From: Streptomyces sp. NBC_00306
GTDB lineage: Bacteria; Actinomycetota; Actinomycetes; Streptomycetales; Streptomycetaceae
NCBI RefSeq assembly: GCF_036169555.1
Contig: NZ_CP108032.1
Span: forward strand, 5,022,001 to 5,086,000
Direction of reading: 5' to 3'
Length of the DNA stretch: 64,000 nt
The notes beneath the pieces are model-generated. The model was given only the letters and a program-made list of their open reading frames with translations. It did not search any database and had not been told where the DNA came from. This document shows, piece after piece, positions 59,357 to 64,000 of this stretch; the stretch's first letter is position 1; each line of letters opens with the position of its first letter. The position numbers and the translations under genes were made by a program.

Positions 59357-59449
59357 CGGACCTCCTTGTGGTGGCGCGGCGACTGTCGCCGCGATCTCCA
59401 CCATCGGTCCGCCCGGGCGGCCGGGTCAGGTTTCTCGGCCCGCAGCAGA

Positions 59450-59464
59450 TTCGCCCTCGGCAGA
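59450..59464. promoter_or_regulatory. Imperfect PopR-type box upstream of clpP3
   Basis: TTCGCC-CTC-GGCAGA. The PopR motif as I recall it is TTCTGCC-n3-GGCAGAA; one half fits exactly over six bases and the other differs at two positions. It lies in the intergenic region 94 bp before clpP3. Confidence 0.5.
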
Positions 59465-59499
59465 GCGGAGACCGGTCGCCGGATCCGCGCCCCCACCGG

Positions 59500-59724
59500 T
59501 CAGGGCAGGATCTCCAGCCGCTCGTACTCGTGCGGCCGGTCGCCGACCCAGTCCACCCACGTGGGGTCGTCGAGCATGAGCTCCGCGTCGGGCAGGCCGG
59601 CCCGCCTGAGGAACTCCAGAAGATCGCGGTCCGAGTGGGCGAGCCCCATGATCTGCTCGCGCACCGTGACCCGTCGTCCCCCGGACGGGCTGATGCGGTG
59701 CACGACGATCGGCGCGCGGCTCAT
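59500..59724 (-). CDS. Small conserved protein of unknown function
   Basis: 74 residues: APIVVHRISPSGGRRVTVRE, then IMGLAHSDRDLLEFLRRAGL and PDAELMLDDPTWVDWVGDR. Streptomyces carry many such small soluble proteins. The helix LAHSDRDLLEFLR may mediate binding. It is on the strand of, and 26 bp after, the DUF6233-like gene, so the two may be co-transcribed. Confidence 0.65.
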   Translation of the reverse strand: MSRAPIVVHRISPSGGRRVTVREQIMGLAHSDRDLLEFLRRAGLPDAELMLDDPTWVDWVGDRPHEYERLEILP

Positions 59725-59750
59725 GCCTCCAGGCTGCGTCGCATCACGGC

Positions 59751-60077
59751 TCACAGCACACCGAGCTCTCGGTCGGGACGGCAGATGGGGCAGGGATCGA
59801 CCTGCTCGGCGATCGCGCGGAGCGCTTCTTCCCGGCCGACCGGCTTCGACCGGGCACCGCGCATCGCGCAGCTCCCGACGTGCACATACGCGGGCGGCCG
59901 CCCCGCGCCGATGCCGTACTCGACGACCCAGTCGGGCGGAGGGGGCGCCACATGGGCATCCCGCTGGGCCCGGTCCTCCTCCTGGAGGAGCCACCGCCGC
60001 GTCTGGTCGAGCTGCTGAAGCTGCACGCGCTGGAGGAACCGGAGCAGCTCCAGGCGCGACGGCGGGCGATCGTTCAC
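59751..60077 (-). CDS. DUF6233-like protein
   Basis: 108 residues. RLELLRFLQRVQLQQLDQTR, PPPPDWVVEYGIGAGRPPAY, VHVGSCAMRGARSKPVGREE and CPICRPDRELGVL follow the pattern I know from DUF6233 proteins of streptomycetes, including the CxxC ending that could bind metal. GTG 60077 is preceded on its strand by TAGAAT and seven bases, so a leaderless transcript is likely. Function is unknown. Confidence 0.7.
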   Translation of the reverse strand: MNDRPPSRLELLRFLQRVQLQQLDQTRRWLLQEEDRAQRDAHVAPPPPDWVVEYGIGAGRPPAYVHVGSCAMRGARSKPVGREEALRAIAEQVDPCPICRPDRELGVL

Positions 60078-60171
60078 ATGTTCGATTCTAGGCGCGATCG
60101 GTGCCGGTGTTCCACCGCGGGGTGGGGATGCGCGGGTGTCCCCGCCCTCGGCCATCGCCACCCGGCCGCTC

Positions 60172-60768
60172 TCAGAGGCCCGACGGGTGGCTGGAGAGCC
60201 AGGCTGTGTGCTCGCCGCGCAGCCGTTCCCGCTCCGCGGTCGTGGTGAGGATGACGTCGGCGCCGCCGTCGTACGGGTGGTGGATGCGGCGAAGCTCCGT
60301 ATCGGTGACGAACACATCGACGAGCGCCTCGTCCGCGACGGCGCGCAGCACTCCGTCGACGCAGCCGCGTTTCCACGGACGCCGGTCGGCGTACAGGCGT
60401 GTGTAGGTGTGGAACTGCGGGTCGGGGTCGTCCCGGTCCGCCTCGGTCCACCAGTGGAGGCCGTCCGGGTGCAGAGTCTGTCGTGGTGAGGGCCAGCCGG
60501 CCGGCCCGGACGGCGTGCTCGACCAGTCCGTGGTCACCACGAACACGTCCGCGCCGGCGAACAGTTCGTCCAGGACCGTGTTGTACCGGTGCAGCACGAT
60601 CGCGTACTCGTCCTCGGTCTCCGGGTAGCGCTTCGAGCCGGGGAGGCTGTGGAAGCGCACCCAGAGGTCCGCGTACGTACCGCGGAACCTATGGGCGACG
60701 GGCGGACCGGACGGCCGCCGTTCCTGCCACAGCCCCGCGAGCAGCTGGGGGGTGAAGCCCGGGCTCAC
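60172..60768 (-). CDS. DUF3885-like protein
   Basis: 198 residues. FRGTYADLWVRFHSLPGSKR and YPETEDEYAIVLHRYNTVLD match DUF3885-type proteins; HWWTEADRDDPDPQFHTYTR and CVDGVLRAVADEALVDVFV follow. No catalytic motif is known. The GTG start overlaps the msrA stop (GTGA), so it is translated from the msrA mRNA. A link with methionine repair is possible only by position. Confidence 0.7.
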   Translation of the reverse strand: MSPGFTPQLLAGLWQERRPSGPPVAHRFRGTYADLWVRFHSLPGSKRYPETEDEYAIVLHRYNTVLDELFAGADVFVVTTDWSSTPSGPAGWPSPRQTLHPDGLHWWTEADRDDPDPQFHTYTRLYADRRPWKRGCVDGVLRAVADEALVDVFVTDTELRRIHHPYDGGADVILTTTAERERLRGEHTAWLSSHPSGL

Positions 60769-61430
60769 CCCTCGACCTGGGCAACCCCGATCGGACAGGC
60801 CACGCCCGTCCCGCCGATCCCGCAGTACCCCGCCGGGTTCTTGTCGAGATACTGCTGGTGATATCCCTCGGCCGGATAGAACGGGCGGCCCTCCGACGGC
60901 AGCAGTTCCGTCGTGATCGTGCCGTACCCCGAGCCCGTCAGGACCTTCTGGTACGCTTGGCGCGAGGCCTCCGCCGCCTCCGACTGGGACGCGGAGTGGG
61001 TGTAGATCGCCGAGCGGTACTGGGTGCCGCGGTCGTTGCCCTGGCGGAAACCCTGGGTCGGGTTGTGGGACTCCCAGAAGACCTTCAGCAGCTGCTCGTA
61101 CGAGACGACCGACGGGTCGAAGACCACGCGGACCGCCTCGGTGTGGCCGGTCAGACCGGAGCAGGCCTCTTCGTACGTCGGGTTCGGTGTGTGACCGCCC
61201 TGGTAGCCGACCAGCGTCGTCCAGACACCGGGGATCCGCCAGAACGTGCGCTCGGCGCCCCAGAAACAGCCCATGCCGAAGTCCGCCACTTCGAGGCCCT
61301 CGGGGTACGGGCCGAGCAGCGGGTTGCCCAGGACCGTGTGGCGGTCGGGCACGGAGAACATCGGGTCCGGACGGCCCTTCAGGGCCTGCTCGGCGGTGGG
61401 GAGCTCGGGGACACGGCGGGACAGGAACAT
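60765..61430 (-). CDS. msrA: Peptide-methionine (S)-S-oxide reductase
   Basis: 221 residues. Repairs methionine-S-sulfoxide in proteins. The active site is MGCFWGAERTFWRIPGVW, and GYQGGHTPNPTYEEACSGLT with HTEAVRVVFDP completes the family core. RGTQYRSAIYTHS and a C-terminal Cys pair region (AGYCGIGGTGVACPIG) give resolving cysteines. ATG 61430 opens the usual N-terminus. First gene of a two-gene unit with the DUF3885-like gene. Confidence 0.93.
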   Translation of the reverse strand: MFLSRRVPELPTAEQALKGRPDPMFSVPDRHTVLGNPLLGPYPEGLEVADFGMGCFWGAERTFWRIPGVWTTLVGYQGGHTPNPTYEEACSGLTGHTEAVRVVFDPSVVSYEQLLKVFWESHNPTQGFRQGNDRGTQYRSAIYTHSASQSEAAEASRQAYQKVLTGSGYGTITTELLPSEGRPFYPAEGYHQQYLDKNPAGYCGIGGTGVACPIGVAQVEG

Positions 61431-61492
61431 ACGGGGCTCCTCGTGGTCGCTGGCTTCGTTGTCAACACGAGGAGCCCCCGCAGCCATTCCCC

Positions 61493-61810
61493 TCACGCAC
61501 CGGCGGCCCTGATCGCCACGTCACGGAGTGAGCAGTAGAGCTCGGCCGGGTCCTTTTGGCGTCCCGTGCCTGGAAGTCCTTGCCGGTCAGTTCCGTCGGC
61601 CTGTGCTCCCACCAGGCGGTGAGCCACAGGGACGTCAGCAGATTCCCGAACAGGCTGCGTCAGCAGCCCGTTCGGGAAGGAGAAGGCCGGCTCGCGCGAG
61701 CCGTGCCACTTCTTGCACCAGTACCGCAGCGCGCTGCGGTGTGCCACGAAATGGGAGGGGTCGCGGGCGACGGTCTGCGCCCACGGCGTCAGTGGATCAC
61801 CGCAGCCGGC
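61493..61810 (-). pseudogene. Frameshifted remnant of a paralogue of the neighbouring 61811-62914 gene
   Basis: Directly after the stop of the intact gene, and in frame with it, the minus strand encodes GDPLTPWAQTVARDPSHFVA and RSALRYWCKKWHGSREPAFS, clearly related to HLAALHYWCEKWHGSREEAD of the intact protein. After PNGLL the similarity continues in another frame as LLTSLWLTAWWEHRPTELTG, against LLAALPLFAVFEHIPDVVLV. The remnant lacks both ends. A short imperfect duplication of CCGAACGGGCTGCTGACG near 61635-61675 may mark the damage. Confidence 0.75.
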
Positions 61811-62914
61811 TCAGCGCAGCAGCGTCGCCGGACTCCCTCCGTTCGACTCGTAGCCCGCCACCGCCAGGTTCCGGTACACCGTGTACTCCGCCGCCGGGTC
61901 GCCGCTCAGCGTCCACGGGACCGCGCCCACGTGGCCGTCCACCCGCACCAGTTGGTTCATCGCCTCGGCCCACCGCTCGGACCGTACGAGGAAGAGCACC
62001 AGCAGATGGCGTACGTGCGCCAGCATCGGGTCGTCCGGGCGGGCCGCGTGGACCGCGAAGAGCGCGCCCTCGACCGCCTTGCTGACCACCGCGGTCCGGT
62101 GGAAGTCCTGCACGAGGACCACGTCCGGGATGTGCTCGAAGACCGCGAACAGCGGCAGTGCGGCCAGCAGCGAACCCTGGGGTGCGCGGGCCGCGGCCGT
62201 CGTCGCGAAGTGGTCGGCCTCCTCGCGGCTGCCGTGCCACTTCTCGCACCAGTAGTGCAGCGCCGCCAGATGCGCGCCCATGTGCTGCGGCGCCCGGTCG
62301 ATGACCTTCAGCCACACCTGGTCGAACTGCTCGTGCGTGTAGTTCAGCCCGCGGGCGACGGCCAGTTCCGTGATGTACGGGACGGGGTCGCCCGGCGCGA
62401 GCAGGGCCGCGTCGCCGCAGACCGAACGGGCCTCCTCCAGGATGATCCGGAACTCGTCCGTCCCGGCGCTCGACGACCGCCAGGCCTGCTGGACGAGGAA
62501 CTCCGCGTGCACCTGCGCCGCGCCCGCGTCCTTCGGCGACTCCGAACGCCAGGCGCGCAGCCACGCCCCGCCGACACCCGGCTTCTGCTGGAGCTCCAGC
62601 GAGGCGGCGCCGGCGAACGCCTGCACGCGCTGCCAGCGAACCTCGCCCTCCTTGGGGGTGCCGGCGAGCAGCTGCGCGGCGGCCCGCCAGTCCTGGGTCA
62701 CCTGGACGACATCGAGCACGTCGAGAAGGTCCTGGTCGGGTCCGGGGAGGCGGATGTCCAGCTCCTCCTGGCGCACGAATCCGTAGGTGTCGGGGTCGGC
62801 GGCGTCGGGCGAACCGGGCGCCACCTGGTGGATACCGACACGGCGGCGCCTGACGAACGGACCGATCACCGCGACCAGCAGGCCCACCGCGATCAGGAAC
62901 CAGAGAATCTCCAT
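61811..62914 (-). CDS. Membrane-anchored helical-repeat protein of unknown function
   Basis: 367 residues. One N-terminal membrane segment (ILWFLIAVGLLVAVIGPFV) then a basic stop RRRR and a long cytoplasmic part of helical repeats resembling TPR or DUF4034 (VRWQRVQAFAGAASLELQQK; LNYTHEQFDQVWLKVIDRAP; AALHYWCEKWHGSREEADHF; LAHVRHLLVLFLVRSERWAE). No catalytic motif. A damaged relative follows it, which suggests a tandem duplication with loss of one copy. ATG 62914. Confidence 0.72.
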   Translation of the reverse strand: MEILWFLIAVGLLVAVIGPFVRRRRVGIHQVAPGSPDAADPDTYGFVRQEELDIRLPGPDQDLLDVLDVVQVTQDWRAAAQLLAGTPKEGEVRWQRVQAFAGAASLELQQKPGVGGAWLRAWRSESPKDAGAAQVHAEFLVQQAWRSSSAGTDEFRIILEEARSVCGDAALLAPGDPVPYITELAVARGLNYTHEQFDQVWLKVIDRAPQHMGAHLAALHYWCEKWHGSREEADHFATTAAARAPQGSLLAALPLFAVFEHIPDVVLVQDFHRTAVVSKAVEGALFAVHAARPDDPMLAHVRHLLVLFLVRSERWAEAMNQLVRVDGHVGAVPWTLSGDPAAEYTVYRNLAVAGYESNGGSPATLLR

Positions 62915-62985
62915 GGGTCCATTGTCCCGGACGACGTTCGGGGCGAACCACGCGCTGCCCCTTCACAGGACTACGCTCGGGCCTC

Positions 62986-64000
62986 ATGAGCGACCAGCAC
63001 AGCTTCCACAGCCTCGAGACCCTCGCCATTCACGCGGGAAACACCGCCGATCCGCTGACCGGCGCGGTCGTCCCGCCGATCTATCAGGTGTCCACCTACA
63101 AGCAGGACGGTGTGGGCGGACTCCGCGGCGGCTACGAGTACAGCCGCAGTGCCAACCCGACGCGTACGGCGTTGGAGGAGAACCTCGCGGCGCTGGAGGG
63201 CGGCCGCCGTGGTCTCGCCTTCGCGTCCGGACTCGCGGCCGAGGACTGCCTGCTGCGCGCGCTGCTGGAGCCGGGTGACCACGTGGTCATTCCGAACGAC
63301 GCCTACGGCGGCACCTTCCGGCTGTTCGCGAAGGTCGTCTCGCGGTGGGGCGTCTCCTGGTCGGTCGCCGACACCTCCGACGCGGCCGCGGTCCGCGCGG
63401 CGGTCACCGAGAACACGAAGCTGATCTGGGTCGAGACGCCGTCGAACCCGCTGCTCGGCATCACCGACATCGCCGCGGTGGCGGAGGTCGCGCGCAGCTC
63501 GAACGTCAAGCTGGTCGTGGACAACACCTTCGCCAGCCCGTATCTCCAGCAGCCGATCTCGCTCGGTGCCGACATCGTCGTGCACTCGCTGACCAAGTAC
63601 ATGGGCGGCCACTCGGACGTCGTGGGCGGTGCGCTGATCGCGGCGGACGCGTTGGTCGGCGAGGAACTGGCGTACCACCAGAACGCCATGGGTGCCGTAG
63701 CGGGCCCGTTCGACGCGTGGCTGGTGCTGCGGGGCATCAAGACCCTGCCGGTCCGGATGGACCGGCACAGCGAGAACGCGGGCCGGGTGGTCGAGATGCT
63801 GACCCGCCACCCGAAGGTCACCGAGGTCCTCTACCCGGGGCTGCCGGAGCACCCGGGCCACGAGATCGCGGCCAAGCAGATGAGGTCCTTCGGCGGCATG
63901 GTCTCGTTCCGCGTCCAGGGCGGCGAAGAGGCGGCCGTCGAGGTCTGCAACCGTACGAAGCTGTTCACGCTCGGGGAGTCCCTCGGCGGTGTCGAGTCCC
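62986..64000 (+). CDS. metB: Cystathionine gamma-synthase/lyase (3' end outside window)
   Basis: 338 codons are visible with no stop; the C-terminus lies beyond the window. PLP enzyme of the Cys/Met metabolism family: YSRSANPTRTALEENLAALE, the cofactor-contact FASGLAAEDC, and the Schiff-base lysine in VHSLTKYMGGHSD. VVDNTFASPYLQQP is also conserved. Whether it makes or cleaves cystathionine cannot be settled from sequence; streptomycete homologues are usually named cystathionine gamma-synthase. ATG 62986; the preceding CACAGGA is a weak ribosome site. Confidence 0.9.
   Translation, partial: MSDQHSFHSLETLAIHAGNTADPLTGAVVPPIYQVSTYKQDGVGGLRGGYEYSRSANPTRTALEENLAALEGGRRGLAFASGLAAEDCLLRALLEPGDHVVIPNDAYGGTFRLFAKVVSRWGVSWSVADTSDAAAVRAAVTENTKLIWVETPSNPLLGITDIAAVAEVARSSNVKLVVDNTFASPYLQQPISLGADIVVHSLTKYMGGHSDVVGGALIAADALVGEELAYHQNAMGAVAGPFDAWLVLRGIKTLPVRMDRHSENAGRVVEMLTRHPKVTEVLYPGLPEHPGHEIAAKQMRSFGGMVSFRVQGGEEAAVEVCNRTKLFTLGESLGGVES

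Overview
The window is chromosomal DNA from a Streptomyces. It is GC-rich with strong third-position G/C, uses many GTG starts, and carries typical streptomycete families: AfsQ1/AfsQ2/SigQ, ClpP3/ClpP4/PopR-like proteins, AccA2/PccB/AccE, a class III adenylate cyclase and lipoproteins. From memory, gene order from the nucleoside transporter to the L,D-transpeptidase resembles the SCO4884-SCO4934 stretch of S. coelicolor; the ClpP3/ClpP4/PopR block lies elsewhere in that species. No tRNA, rRNA, CRISPR array, prophage or insertion sequence was seen.

Layout. 1-6.7 kb: nucleoside ABC transporter (binding protein cut by the window edge, ATPase, two permeases), cdd and deoA. 6.8-12.4 kb: STAS protein, ECF-type sigma factor, L,D-transpeptidase, MFS/LysR divergent pair, hydrolase-fold protein. 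12.5-16.8 kb: add, small secreted and lipoproteins, PspC, VanZ. 16.8-20.1 kb: AfsQ2, AfsQ1 and SigQ with a perfect AfsQ1-type box. 20.2-25 kb: P-loop kinase, second small secreted protein, and deoC with two aldehyde-dehydrogenase-fold genes. 25-31.7 kb: PH-like protein, DUF1508-like protein, mannosyltransferase, phospho-sugar mutase, punA, gamma-glutamylcyclotransferase, and a repeat-rich non-coding block. 31.8-42.9 kb: quinone-reductase flavoprotein, DeoR and TetR regulators, acyl-CoA carboxylase genes with biotin ligase, maf, SGNH hydrolase. 43-48.1 kb: adenylate cyclase, enoyl-CoA hydratase, diguanylate cyclase, hutH. 48-55.4 kb: LAXTG protein, L,D-transpeptidase lipoprotein, XRE/alcohol dehydrogenase pair, TetR, VOC and membrane proteins. 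55.4-59.4 kb: ABC-F ATPase with a leader peptide, PopR-like regulator and a clpP pair. 59.5-64 kb: small conserved proteins, msrA, a frameshifted gene remnant and metB (cut by the window edge).

The strongest system-level signal is a scattered nucleoside-catabolism regulon. The 12-bp palindrome CTACGCGCGTAG (one copy with a single change) occurs exactly five times that I could find. Each copy lies in front of a nucleoside gene set: transporter-cdd, deoA, add, deoC-aldehyde dehydrogenases, and punA-phosphomutase. Together these give uptake, deamination, phosphorolysis, pentose-phosphate isomerisation, deoxyribose-5-phosphate cleavage and acetaldehyde disposal. At three units the palindrome sits in or beside a promoter whose transcript would begin at the start codon. 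A DeoR-family regulator encoded in the window is a plausible but unproven regulator.

Other notable items: an apparent ATC start for the transporter ATPase; an aldehyde-dehydrogenase paralogue lacking the catalytic domain; a ClpP with Gly in place of the catalytic His; a 10-residue leader ORF before an ABC-F gene; and a 117-bp repeat with invariant flanks around a 17-bp variable core.
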